Part shown: positions 1 through 9,133 of the stretch, one piece after another
Layout: every line of letters begins with the position of its first letter
Numbering within the stretch: the stretch's first letter is position 1
Assembly (NCBI RefSeq): GCF_900109755.1
Contig: NZ_FOAR01000004.1
Location: 104,173 to 168,172, forward strand
Reading direction: 5' to 3'
Origin: Pseudomonas agarici
GTDB taxonomy: Bacteria > Pseudomonadota > Gammaproteobacteria > Pseudomonadales > Pseudomonadaceae
Length of the DNA: 64,000 nt
Position numbers and translations under genes: made by a program
The notes under the pieces: model-generated
Databases searched by the model: none
The model's input: only the letters and a program-made list of their open reading frames with translations
Told to the model about the DNA's origin: nothing

Positions 1-623
1 TGATTCAGGGCATCGGTGACGGCCACCAGATGGTGGCGCTCGTCGTAGCGGTAATACGTGCTTTTGCCCGAGCAGTCCTGAAAGCGCTCGACCTGAGCCA
101 GGGTGTTCCACCACAGGTACTTGGACTTGTAGTCGGCATCGATGATGGTGTGGGGCAGGCCGTCGTCGCTGTTGAGGTATTCGGTTTTTTGGCCGAGGGC
201 ATCGATTTCGGCGATGAGGTTGCCCTTGTCGTCGTACTGAACCTTCCAGACGCTGCCGTCGGGATAGGTCACCTGTGTCACCAGCGTGGTGAGGTGATGA
301 TGCTTGTAGCTGATCTTGCGCCCGAGTGGGTCAGTCTCTTCGATCAGGCGTGCGTATTCGTCGTATTTCAGCGTCAGCCTGTTGCCGTCCGGCAGCGTGA
401 TGCCGGTCATGTTGCCGTTGTCGTCGAGATCGATGACGTAATGCTCACCGCCAAAATCGCGGCTTGAGGTCACGCGATGATCTTCGTTGTAATGGACCTC
501 CAGCTCGCGGCCCAGCACGTCCGTGGTCCAGGTGGTGCGGGCCTTCAGGTCGTAACGGAAATGGTAATGCTCGCCGTCGCTGGTCCAGTGCTCGTCGCCG
601 AAGTAGAAGAAGATGTTGTCCAG
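1..623 (-). pseudogene. 5'-truncated rhs core fragment (runs off the left edge)
   Basis: This stretch is a near-copy of the middle of the intact rhs gene: base 1 aligns with base 4138 and the match runs to about 590. It then jumps to a piece matching about 5107-5135 and ends at about 623. The jump removes 375 bases (125 codons) relative to the intact gene and keeps the frame, so YD-repeat sequence reads through the junction. In the rhs frame there is no ATG, and a TAA lies about ten codons upstream of the homology, so no normal start is visible. The remaining core and any toxin tip would lie left of the window. It is probably a displaced rhs end left by recombination with the intact gene. Confidence 0.8.
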
Positions 624-805
624 TTCTATAGAAGGTAGTGCTAAGTCAGATTACCTTAACCTCCTGGAATGGCGACTAGGGAAACCTGCTCTAGATATAA
701 AATGGCAGGTAGCTGAGACAAGGTTGGCAGCAACCTGCAAGCTTATTTTTAAAGAGCTACTTTTGTTAAACCTATTAGAGGGAAAAACTTGCTAGCACAC
801 CTAAA

Positions 806-1249
806 TTATAACTTTATTGCCTCTGTTAGAGAATTCTTCCTAGTATCAGACCTCTCAAACGAGAACTCTACCGCATCGTTGGTTTTCTTGTACTTAACCT
901 GATAAGTTCCTGGCTCAAAATCCAGCATTGCTCCTTGAATTGCATCTGAGCCATCAGGCTGTAAATCTCCTCCGGTCGTATCCTCACCGGCGCCGATAAA
1001 AACTTGGCCTGACGGAAAATAAATATTTAGCAGGCCATCTTCCCCATTCAAGCTGTCGGATATCCTGATATTAAACTTTCCATCCTCCCCCAACCCGAAG
1101 AAAGCAATATTCCCCTCATTCACTTCGTAAATTTCATCTTCTACAATACTCCACCAGTCTGAAGTGTCGGAAATCCTATGCTTGATTGCTTGCAGATCAA
1201 AAACTGCGATAGTCGCGGTATCAGTAACAACAGAAAACCCTGCAATCAT
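806..1249 (-). CDS. putative Rhs-associated immunity protein (DUF6386-like)
   Basis: A 147-residue soluble acidic protein with no signal peptide or membrane segment. I chose the ATG at 1249 because a GAGG ribosome site sits 7 bases upstream; a GTG two codons earlier is possible. The N-terminal pattern (TDTATIAVFDLQAIKHR, then a DWW motif) recalls a family I know as DUF6386, often found beside Rhs/T6SS genes; I recall this and have not checked it. It lies between the immunity gene of the intact Rhs and the rhs fragment, where stranded immunity genes of displaced toxin tips are usually found. It may protect against a toxin encoded beyond the left edge. The region is AT-richer than the rhs core, as toxin/immunity cassettes usually are. 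Confidence 0.6.
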   Translation of the reverse strand: MIAGFSVVTDTATIAVFDLQAIKHRISDTSDWWSIVEDEIYEVNEGNIAFFGLGEDGKFNIRISDSLNGEDGLLNIYFPSGQVFIGAGEDTTGGDLQPDGSDAIQGAMLDFEPGTYQVKYKKTNDAVEFSFERSDTRKNSLTEAIKL

Positions 1250-1338
1250 CAGCACACCTCGACTTATAAAGCTACAATAAAACTCGCGCAGCTTAATTTG
1301 ATACGACCATTAATATTAAAGTCAACCCGACAGCATCT

Positions 1339-1938
1339 TTAAGGGTATATATCGACGTCCTTCCCTTCCGCCGTAAAAAAAAGCCTATCTACTGCCCCAT
1401 CGAAATCATACTCAGCCTTTATTATCACGCCTGCCAAGCTGTTACTTGCCAACGTAACAATTTCACGCACTTTATTGGTACTCCAACTGTATCTATACGC
1501 CCAATATTCCATATCAGCATCAACGCGACAACCCCGTAACACCTCACCCCCGACCAGCTCAATAGCTTTTAGCCAAGTTATTTCACCATATTTGTTTTTA
1601 CGAAGCGAATAAACTCTGTCGTCAGAAAATCTAAACAGTTCAACCTCATGCAAAGTAGCATTCGCATTATAGACCTCAATTTTTAACACCCTACTATCTA
1701 ACAGGTAATTCTTAGTGGCATTTTTTTTATTTTTCGGCTCATTACTTGAAGTCTTAGCGGGCTTAACCCCTGACATTTCAAGCTCAAGCGGCACAATAGT
1801 AAATGAAGGCCCGCTCGCCCATAATACTTGATCGGGCTGAAGTTCATCCATAAAACCAATTAGAAAATCTTCATCTTGAATTTTTTGTAGCAGTTCATTT
1901 TTCAGATCTTTTAGATCTTTTAGATCAGAACAAACCAT
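1339..1938 (-). CDS. probable immunity protein for the AHH-type Rhs toxin
   Basis: About 199 residues, unrecognised family, no signal peptide or membrane segment. The gene follows the rhs stop codon directly: a GTG at 1944 overlaps the rhs TGA, and the ATG at 1938 has better spacing from an AAGGTG site. Immediate downstream position and low GC compared with the rhs core are typical of a cognate immunity gene, so it probably binds and blocks the AHH nuclease tip in the cytoplasm. Near its start, three copies of a 9-base unit (1904-1926) encode a repeated Asp-Leu-Lys, which could vary in copy number without breaking the frame. Function is inferred from position only. Confidence 0.65.
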   Translation of the reverse strand: MVCSDLKDLKDLKNELLQKIQDEDFLIGFMDELQPDQVLWASGPSFTIVPLELEMSGVKPAKTSSNEPKNKKNATKNYLLDSRVLKIEVYNANATLHEVELFRFSDDRVYSLRKNKYGEITWLKAIELVGGEVLRGCRVDADMEYWAYRYSWSTNKVREIVTLASNSLAGVIIKAEYDFDGAVDRLFFTAEGKDVDIYP

Positions 1939-1940
1939 AA

Positions 1941-4900
1941 TCACAACACCTTAAAATTAATGCCTTCAGCCAAAGATTTCTTGATATCCCCCAAACTACT
2001 CAAGAAATCACTTCTTGTGTTTTGCTCCGACAACGTATCAAACACATGTTGCTTATACACATTACTATGAACGCCTGCTCCCTTATGGGGGGTGGCAGTC
2101 GTGCCAGGGACTCTCGCCGCTTCAGTATTAGGCAACCAGATCCCGTTACGCTTGTCATTAATATCGATGTCAAGCTCTTTCATCTTGTCACGAAGAGCTA
2201 TCATTCTCGGATCTTTCGAGTTAGACATAATAATGTGATGAGCATCGTACTGCCCACCTCCGACAGGGCTTTGACCCAGATTCCCCCGCAGCACCTTAGC
2301 GTCAGAGCCACAAGAGAGTCCTAAGGGATCAATCCACCCAATGGAGCTTGGTGCATACCTATAAAGATTATCCCCACCCGCCAACCCAATCGGATCCTGC
2401 GTAATAAACCGCCCAACCTGCGGATCGTAATACCTGAACGTATTGTAGTGCAGCCCCGTTTCGTCGTCGAAATACTGCCCCTGGAACCGCAGGTTCTGCT
2501 CAACCTCGTTCACCGCCAGCGTTTCGATGGAACCCCACGCCTTGTACGTCGCTTGCCAGACGATCTGGCCCTCGACGTCGGTCATTTCCAACGGCGTACC
2601 AATCTGGTCAGTATGGAAGTAGTAAAGCTTCTGCTGTTCCCCTTCGCTTTGATCAACGCGGGCCAACGGTGCGTAGCTACCGGGCTCATAAATGTACAAG
2701 CTGCTCTGCCCCGGCGTCTGTTCGCGCAGCATCCGCAGGCCTTGCCAGAGGAAGTTTTTGTGCTGGGCCTGACCGTTAACGGTTGAGGTCTTACCAACCC
2801 GTCGGCCAAGGCTGTCGTAGCGATACGTGCCAGTGCTTTCTAGCCTGCTGTTAACCATCGTTTCAGCTTTGACGAGGCGGTTTTCGCAGTCGTAGCTGAA
2901 GGTCTGCAACGTGGTCAGGCCGATACGCTTTTCAACCAGATTGCCCCACGGGTCATAGCTGTATTCCTGATCGCGCCATTGCTTGATGCGATTGTCTTTG
3001 ACGTGGTCGAACTGGCTGGTGCTGAAGTTCAGGCGGTTGGCCGCGGCGTCGTAGCGGAACTCTTCGCTGTCGACGAGTTGGCCGGTGTCGCGGCTGTGGA
3101 GCTGGCCGTTGGCTTCGTATTCGTATTTGATTTCGCCGCGCAGTTTGTCGAGGGTGCGGGTCAGTTCGCCGGCCGGGTCGTATTGATAACGGCGGTGGAT
3201 CGGGTTGTAGGCGTGCTCGACCAACAGACTGGTGTTGATGCCGGTGTTGTGCACCTGTGAAAGCTTGTCGGCGGGCAGATTGGAGGCGAACTGCCACGCC
3301 TTACGGCCCATGGCGTCGTAGCCAAAACAACTGGTGAGCTTGCCCTGGGTGCGATAGACCTCGCGGTGCAGGTCGTCGCGTTCCATGTCACTGATCAACT
3401 GGCCGTCGAGGTTCAGTTGGTGCAGGTGGCCGCTCCCGTAATACAGGTGATTCAGGTGCTGGCCTGTAGGCAGCGTCAGTGTGGCCAGGTTGCTGAGCGG
3501 ATCGTATTCGTAGGCCAGGGCGCCCTGGGCCGTCGTCTCTTTGATCAGGCGGCCCAGGAGGTCGTATTCGAAGTTGAGTGTTTCTTCGCTGATGCCAAGA
3601 GTCTTGCCGATTGAGCTCGGCAAACGCTCGATGCTGAGCAGCCGATCAGCCTCGTCATAAGCGTAATCCTGACGGGCGTCGCTGTTGACCTTGGCCAGCA
3701 GACGGCCGATGGTGTCGCGTTCAAATTCCGTCGTGCGCTGTGGCCGTTCGGCCCGTTCGCCGTAGCCGGTTTCCTCAACCTGAGTCAGATGCCCGCCGAG
3801 GTTGTAGGCGAAACGTCGGGTCAGGTTGTCGATGCGTTTTTCTTCGATCAATCGATCGGAAGCGTCGTAGCTGAATCGGTAGGCAGCGTTGTTTTCGTTG
3901 ACCAGCGCGGTCAGGCGAATGGCCTTGTCGTATTCGTAGCTGATCCGCTGCCCTTTCGCATCCTGACGGCTGGCGGGCAAGCCTCTCGCGGTTCTCAACA
4001 GACGCGTGGTCTGGCCTTTGCCGTCGGTATGCGTCAGCACCTGGCCGAGAGCGTTGTAGGTAAAGCTCTCCGCCGTGCCGTCCGGATGGTCGATGCGCAG
4101 CACTTCGCCGTCGGGTTTGCGTTCAAGCCTCGTGGTTTGATTCAGGGCATCGGTGACGGCCACCAGATGGTGGCGCTCGTCGTAGCGGTAATACGTGCTT
4201 TTGCCCGAGCAGTCCTGAAAGCGCTCGACCTGGGCGAGGGTGTTCCACCATAGGTATTTCGACTTTTGCGTCGCGTCGATGATGGTGTGGGGCAGGCCGT
4301 CGTCGCTGTTGAGGTACTCGGTCTTGTGGCCGAGGGCATCGATTTCGGCGAGCAGATTGCCCTTGTCGTCGTACTGAACCTTCCAGACGCTGCCGTCGGG
4401 ATAGGTTACCTGTGTCACCAGCGTGGTGAGGTGATGATGCTTGTAGCTGATCTTGCGGCCGAGCGGATCGGTCTCTTCGATCAGGCGTGCGTATTCATCG
4501 TATTTCAGCGTCAGCGTGTTGCCGTCCGGCAGCGTGATGCCGGTCATGTTGCCGTTGTCGTCGAGATCGATGACGTAATGCTCACTGCCGAAGTCTCGGC
4601 TTGAGGTCACGCGATGATCTTCGTTGTAGTGGATCTCCAGCTCGCGGCCCAGCACGTCCGTGGTCCAGGTGGTGCGGGCTTTCAGGTCATAGCGGAAATG
4701 GTAATGCTCGCCGTCGCTGGTCCAGTGTTCGACCACACGGGGCTGACCGTCGAGGGTTTCCCAGCGGTAATGACAGCTCAAGCCCAGCGCATTGCTGTGG
4801 CTGGCCATCATGCCTTCGGCGTAGCTGAAACGGCGCATAGAGTCGCCGTTGCGGTTAATCACTTCGATCAGTTGGCCGTTATCGTCGTAGCGGTACTGGA

Positions 4901-6140
4901 CTAGGGTTTCAACGGCTTCGTTGTCCACTACCCGTCGGACGTCAGTCAGGCGACCCAGCGGATGCTCGTAATGCAGATGCACGCGCACGCCGCCCGTGGC
5001 ACTGATATCGGTCAGGGTGCCTTCGACGGTGCGGGTGAAATGCAGATAGTGCCCGAGGGCGTTTTCAATGCGTTGCAGCGGGACATTGGCGTTATCGTCC
5101 GGCACTTCGCCGAAGTAGAAGAAGATGTTGTCCAGCGTTTGCAGGAGGTAGTGGCCGCCTTCCGTGCAAACCAGATACACCTGCTCATGGGGGTTATAAA
5201 TACGCTCGCCCGGTTGCACGTCCACAAACGGGATGGTGCGACCCTGATTGTCAGTGAGGTAAACAAACTTGCCGCTGCGGCGCAGGCTTTGTTCCCAAGG
5301 CAGTACCCAACCCTGACCCAGCACACTATCGACGGTCAGGTCGCTGGCGTAAAAGCGCGACCAGTCAATCGGCATCAGGCCGGAGAGGCTGAAATCGGTT
5401 TCGTCCGGGATGACTTTACGCCCCGTGGTGGTGTCCACGGGATTGCCCGCAAGACCACCAACCGCTCGATCAATCGCAGGCCCAACGACGTAGCGGCTGG
5501 CCACTTCACCCGCGACGAACCCGGAAGTGAATTTCATGACGCAGGGCATGATGGCTTTCATGCCAGCCTGAGTCCCAGCCTTGATCAGTTGGGCAATACC
5601 ACCGGCAGCACCGGCCACGGCCATGAGGATGTCGACGGTGGTGCGCAACCACCCCGGAATCTCGTCATCTACCGGAAGATAGCGATGCGTCCCGCCGGCA
5701 ATGAAAACGTTGCCAGAGCCACTGGAAATGGTTGCGCCACAAGTGAGTTTGTCGCCCTTGCGCGCGGCGGCGGTGCCGTTGATGAAAACGTTGGTGGAAC
5801 CTTCCGCAACCTTTACCGGGCCAGGGTGCTTGTCGCACGCACCGATGCTCTGCTCAACATGAGCGGCCTTTCGGCTGTTGACGAAAACATTTGGCGAGGC
5901 AGTGACGATGGTGCCGGAGGGAGAAGAGAAACTACTCCCTATCGCCTCTCCTGCCGCAACGAGCAGGCTACCCCCGACGCCTGCCGCAAGACCTGCCAAT
6001 AAAGCTACGCCAAAGCCGCACGTGAACGTTGCGATGGCAACTGCTGCGACAAGGGCAATACCCAGCGCGGCGCCGATCAGGAACCCGCCCAGTGCACTCG
6101 TGTGCGCTATCTCGTCACCAAACCTTGCGGCTTCGAACAT
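1941..6140 (-). CDS. PAAR-domain Rhs polymorphic toxin with C-terminal AHH nuclease
   Basis: A 1399-residue T6SS effector. Residues 16-64 are a glycine/alanine-rich hydrophobic stretch (pre-PAAR transmembrane region), and 75-152 is a PAAR-like tip domain that would cap VgrG. The large middle part is RHS/YD repeats forming the shell that encloses the toxin. The core ends with the usual boundary (RFITQDPIGLAGG, then IDPLGLS). The variable tip, about residues 1277-1399, contains DAHHII at about 1299-1304 and a later HKGAGVHSNVYK segment, as in AHH nucleases of the HNH/EndoVII superfamily, so the target is probably DNA or RNA. It follows two DUF1795 chaperone genes and precedes its likely immunity gene. 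The tip is clearly lower in GC than the core, which suggests cassette exchange. Confidence 0.93.
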   Translation of the reverse strand: MFEAARFGDEIAHTSALGGFLIGAALGIALVAAVAIATFTCGFGVALLAGLAAGVGGSLLVAAGEAIGSSFSSPSGTIVTASPNVFVNSRKAAHVEQSIGACDKHPGPVKVAEGSTNVFINGTAAARKGDKLTCGATISSGSGNVFIAGGTHRYLPVDDEIPGWLRTTVDILMAVAGAAGGIAQLIKAGTQAGMKAIMPCVMKFTSGFVAGEVASRYVVGPAIDRAVGGLAGNPVDTTTGRKVIPDETDFSLSGLMPIDWSRFYASDLTVDSVLGQGWVLPWEQSLRRSGKFVYLTDNQGRTIPFVDVQPGERIYNPHEQVYLVCTEGGHYLLQTLDNIFFYFGEVPDDNANVPLQRIENALGHYLHFTRTVEGTLTDISATGGVRVHLHYEHPLGRLTDVRRVVDNEAVETLVQYRYDDNGQLIEVINRNGDSMRRFSYAEGMMASHSNALGLSCHYRWETLDGQPRVVEHWTSDGEHYHFRYDLKARTTWTTDVLGRELEIHYNEDHRVTSSRDFGSEHYVIDLDDNGNMTGITLPDGNTLTLKYDEYARLIEETDPLGRKISYKHHHLTTLVTQVTYPDGSVWKVQYDDKGNLLAEIDALGHKTEYLNSDDGLPHTIIDATQKSKYLWWNTLAQVERFQDCSGKSTYYRYDERHHLVAVTDALNQTTRLERKPDGEVLRIDHPDGTAESFTYNALGQVLTHTDGKGQTTRLLRTARGLPASRQDAKGQRISYEYDKAIRLTALVNENNAAYRFSYDASDRLIEEKRIDNLTRRFAYNLGGHLTQVEETGYGERAERPQRTTEFERDTIGRLLAKVNSDARQDYAYDEADRLLSIERLPSSIGKTLGISEETLNFEYDLLGRLIKETTAQGALAYEYDPLSNLATLTLPTGQHLNHLYYGSGHLHQLNLDGQLISDMERDDLHREVYRTQGKLTSCFGYDAMGRKAWQFASNLPADKLSQVHNTGINTSLLVEHAYNPIHRRYQYDPAGELTRTLDKLRGEIKYEYEANGQLHSRDTGQLVDSEEFRYDAAANRLNFSTSQFDHVKDNRIKQWRDQEYSYDPWGNLVEKRIGLTTLQTFSYDCENRLVKAETMVNSRLESTGTYRYDSLGRRVGKTSTVNGQAQHKNFLWQGLRMLREQTPGQSSLYIYEPGSYAPLARVDQSEGEQQKLYYFHTDQIGTPLEMTDVEGQIVWQATYKAWGSIETLAVNEVEQNLRFQGQYFDDETGLHYNTFRYYDPQVGRFITQDPIGLAGGDNLYRYAPSSIGWIDPLGLSCGSDAKVLRGNLGQSPVGGGQYDAHHIIMSNSKDPRMIALRDKMKELDIDINDKRNGIWLPNTEAARVPGTTATPHKGAGVHSNVYKQHVFDTLSEQNTRSDFLSSLGDIKKSLAEGINFKVL

Positions 6141-6145
6141 GAGTG

Positions 6146-6613
6146 TTACTCCTGTCCGCTGGAGTCAGTCTTGGTGCCACCGGATTGGCGAGGCTGGAAG
6201 CTGGCAAGCAGATCCATCCAATTCTGATTTTGTTCGCTGCTGAAGTCGGCTTGAGCAGTGGTCGAGAAAATGAGCGCCCGCCCTGACTCGATCAAAAACG
6301 CAGCCTGACGCTGATAGAAAGGACGGCCGTCGGTCATGTAGTAAGCATCAATCTGCACGCCATCTATAGGCGCAGCGGACGACAACGAGACTGCTTTCTT
6401 GCCAAGCAGCGTGTAGCCGCGCAGCTTTGAAGCGAGCATTTTGATCTGGCGTTCAACGTAGGTTTTGAGGACCTCGCCCGGCAACAGCGTGTCTCGGGAA
6501 ATGGTGATGCTCAATGGCGCAGGAATGCTCGCACCTAGCACAAACATGTTTACGGTCCGGTCTTGAAACCCTTCCGGCAGCGCGATACTTCCTTCCTGCA
6601 ACTCGTAGTCCAT
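6146..6613 (-). CDS. DUF1795/DcrB-like Eag chaperone of the Rhs effector
   Basis: A 155-residue protein starting at ATG 6613, with an AAGGA site upstream. A longer reading back to 6700 would overlap the upstream gene and has a non-homologous leader. The sequence (LPEGFQDRTVNMF near the start, then SITISRDTL) fits DUF1795 proteins, which act as Eag chaperones. These bind the pre-PAAR transmembrane helices of Rhs effectors, hold them soluble and help load the effector on VgrG. It ends 5 bases before the rhs start, so it is very probably translationally coupled to the effector it serves. Partner assignment is by position. Confidence 0.82.
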   Translation of the reverse strand: MDYELQEGSIALPEGFQDRTVNMFVLGASIPAPLSITISRDTLLPGEVLKTYVERQIKMLASKLRGYTLLGKKAVSLSSAAPIDGVQIDAYYMTDGRPFYQRQAAFLIESGRALIFSTTAQADFSSEQNQNWMDLLASFQPRQSGGTKTDSSGQE

Positions 6614-6651
6614 TGGAGATGAATTCCTTAAATCAATGAATAGATGATCGC

Positions 6652-7230
6652 TCAGCGGGCTGCGACGCCATCGAGCATGCTGTCGAAATCGATCAGCCAA
6701 TGGCTCAGGCTGGGTTTGGTGGGATCAATCACGCACGAGATGCTCAGCCATTGCAGGTCTTCGCTCCCATCAACAGGGACTACGGCCCCTACCAAGCGTC
6801 CGTGCCGTTCGCCATGGCCGATTTTGAAATGGAAATCCAGCGACTTCGCTGCGCTGCCAGCCACAAGGTAGTCACGCTGGCGGATGACCCGCATGTCCGG
6901 ATAAAGCTTGCGAAACGTTTGTACTGACTCTTCGAATAACTCCGGCAGCGCCAGCCCCTGTCGAACATCCCGACGCTTGATGGTCAGAATGATCGGTTCG
7001 CCTTCATGCTCGATGGTGGTCTGGATGTCGCGGAAGTCGAAGCCCGAAGGGAACGCCAGATTGAAGCCGCCGAAGGTAAAGCTGCTTGGCGTGTTTTGCA
7101 GCGCGATGACAGGTGCCGGTTCTGGCTCGGGTTCAGGCGCAACTGCGGCCTGCTCGAGTGCAAGGCGCTCAGCCTCTTCCCGCGCCAGGCGCTTCTCTGA
7201 AATACGATCGTAAATACTGGTTCTGGTCAT
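6652..7230 (-). CDS. second DUF1795/DcrB-like (Eag-type) protein
   Basis: A 192-residue protein. Residues 1-30 form a charged, probably helical leader, followed by a Pro-Glu repeat linker (about 33-40). The rest resembles the DUF1795 fold of the next gene, with a shared FPSGFDFRDIQTTI / SITISR-type pattern. It sits between vgrG (12 bases away) and the other DUF1795 gene. Two such genes in one operon are unusual for one Rhs effector. It may be a co-chaperone, an adaptor for VgrG, or the chaperone of another effector. There is no signal peptide, so it should act in the cytoplasm. Confidence 0.7.
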   Translation of the reverse strand: MTRTSIYDRISEKRLAREEAERLALEQAAVAPEPEPEPAPVIALQNTPSSFTFGGFNLAFPSGFDFRDIQTTIEHEGEPIILTIKRRDVRQGLALPELFEESVQTFRKLYPDMRVIRQRDYLVAGSAAKSLDFHFKIGHGERHGRLVGAVVPVDGSEDLQWLSISCVIDPTKPSLSHWLIDFDSMLDGVAAR

Positions 7231-7242
7231 CTGCCCGCTACC

Positions 7243-9099
7243 TCAGTCATTGACTCTGACCGGCGCACCGGTGATTTGAGTGGTGCCTGTGCTCACTGTG
7301 GTAATAGCGTTGCCCTTGATCTCAATGCCATCCGGCGTGAGGGTGATGCTGCTTTCCCCCACTTGGAGAATGATGTGTTGCTTGGCGTTGACCTGGATGA
7401 ACTGGTTATCCACCTGAATCGTCAGAGAGCCTTCCTGAACATTCATCACGGTGTCTTTCCTGATGATCTCGGTTTGCGTGCCATCGACGGTCATCATGCG
7501 GTTGTTGCCGACTTTATGGGTCTCGTCGAGCTCGATCTCGGTGTCCATGTTGCGCTCGGCATGCATGATGAGTTGCTCAGCGCCGGCCTTATCTTCGAAG
7601 CGGAAGAAATTCGCCGTACCGCCGTCGCCCTTCATCGACCTGGTCAAGAAACCACTCTGAGTCTTGTTCGCCGGAAGCGACCATGGCGGGGTATTCTGGC
7701 TGTTGTAGAGGCTGCCCATGATCAGCGGACGGTCAGGGTTGCCGTCGAGGAATACCACTACGACTTCGTCGCCGACACGGGGTATCTGAATACTGCCGAA
7801 GCCGCCACTTGCACCGGACTGGGCGACGCGGACCCAGCAAGAGCTTTTGTCGTCGAACTGGCCGGTGCGATCCCAGTGAAACTGCACTTTCACGCGGCCC
7901 ATTTCATCGGTATAGATTTCTTCTCCGGGGGGGCCAACGATGATGGCGGTTTGTGGGCCGTTGATTGAAGGTTTGCGAGTTGCTAACTGAGGTCGATAAG
8001 CAATTTTTTTGCGAACACATACAAATTTGTTGAAGTAACCAGCCTGATCACCAGTCAAGTAGTTGTTACTGCCTACATGATCAACCGATATAATTAAGAA
8101 CTGCCGGTTTTCAGCTGTTCCAGCATCGTGTTCGTAGTGCTGGGTCAGCTCGAAAGTATAGCCAGGTTTCATTACGCGACAGTTGCTATCACCATAAAAT
8201 GTTTTACCCAATAACTCCAAGGCCTCAATCCGGTTACGGACCATTGCCTCACCATCCTCATAGTTTCCGTGAGTATACTGCCCTGGAAAATCGTATATCT
8301 CAAAACTGTCGATGTTTCCCTGCTGATTCATACTCTGCATGGTGACTGGCAGTGCATTATTTGGCTGGCGGTAATCAAAGGTACGCACGGAAACTTTGCC
8401 AGACTGCAGTTGGCGGGTCGCACTCCACTGGGTAATCGAGTCAGCTGTCTCGGTCACTGAGGCAGTATGAAAACGAATTTGAGGCTGCTCCGCCAAAGGC
8501 ACTAATGTGCTTGAGTCATCAACCACAATCATCACGTGCGAGTCGGCAGTGTGTTCGAAATAGTAAAACAAACCCTCGTTTTCAAGCAGTCTCTGCACAA
8601 AGTTAAAGTCACTTTCGCGGTACTGGGTGACATAACTATGATTTCTTAATGGCTTGCTCAAGCGAAATTCAAATTTCGGAAATGCTCCGTAGCTGCCAAA
8701 TACCTCAGCTACTACATCTTGAACTGTTTTATCTTGAAATATTCGCGTGTCAAATCGACAGGTCAGCATCCATAACCACGGCCCAAGTACCGCACTGTAG
8801 CGAGAAAGCCCTCCATCGCTACCTTGGGTACTGAAGCGGTTCACGTAGCCGTTGATATAGCGTTTAGAACCATCGGCAAGTTCGATTTCCACGGTCGCGG
8901 GGCGGCCAATGAGTGACTTTAGCTTCACATCGGAACGCTGGCTGAGCATCGCCAAATCTAGCTCGAAAAGTCGGGAGAGGCCTTCTGAACCAGAAAAATG
9001 CTCCAGCAGCATGTCCTCCTCGCCGCCGGACGCAAATGTATTCAGCTTGAAAAGCCTTTTATTCTGCGGGCTCAGCATAGAAAGAAGGTCCGTCAACAT
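7243..9099 (-). CDS. vgrG: VgrG, type VI secretion spike protein (TssI)
   Basis: A 618-residue VgrG. The N-terminal gp27-like part begins near FKLNTFASGGEEDMLLEHFSG. The gp5/OB-like part includes the hallmark stretch VKVQFHWDRTGQFDDKSSCWVRVAQ, followed by the GDEVVVVFLDGNPDRPLIMGSLYN motif. The C terminus is a short beta-helix needle (ITLTPDGIEIKGNAI). There is no fused effector domain, so this VgrG probably carries the PAAR-Rhs protein encoded downstream. It belongs to an orphan vgrG island: no sheath, baseplate or membrane-complex genes are in the window, so the apparatus must be encoded elsewhere. Confidence 0.96.
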   Translation of the reverse strand: MLTDLLSMLSPQNKRLFKLNTFASGGEEDMLLEHFSGSEGLSRLFELDLAMLSQRSDVKLKSLIGRPATVEIELADGSKRYINGYVNRFSTQGSDGGLSRYSAVLGPWLWMLTCRFDTRIFQDKTVQDVVAEVFGSYGAFPKFEFRLSKPLRNHSYVTQYRESDFNFVQRLLENEGLFYYFEHTADSHVMIVVDDSSTLVPLAEQPQIRFHTASVTETADSITQWSATRQLQSGKVSVRTFDYRQPNNALPVTMQSMNQQGNIDSFEIYDFPGQYTHGNYEDGEAMVRNRIEALELLGKTFYGDSNCRVMKPGYTFELTQHYEHDAGTAENRQFLIISVDHVGSNNYLTGDQAGYFNKFVCVRKKIAYRPQLATRKPSINGPQTAIIVGPPGEEIYTDEMGRVKVQFHWDRTGQFDDKSSCWVRVAQSGASGGFGSIQIPRVGDEVVVVFLDGNPDRPLIMGSLYNSQNTPPWSLPANKTQSGFLTRSMKGDGGTANFFRFEDKAGAEQLIMHAERNMDTEIELDETHKVGNNRMMTVDGTQTEIIRKDTVMNVQEGSLTIQVDNQFIQVNAKQHIILQVGESSITLTPDGIEIKGNAITTVSTGTTQITGAPVRVND

Positions 9100-9133
9100 T
9101 GTGCACTCCTTGAAAACTGGCTACTGGCAAAAC

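Noticed and set aside
4962..6002. 346-codon plus-strand open frame opposite rhs
   Set aside because: It is the shadow of the intact Rhs N-terminal half on the other strand; high GC keeps opposite frames open and no protein motif appears.
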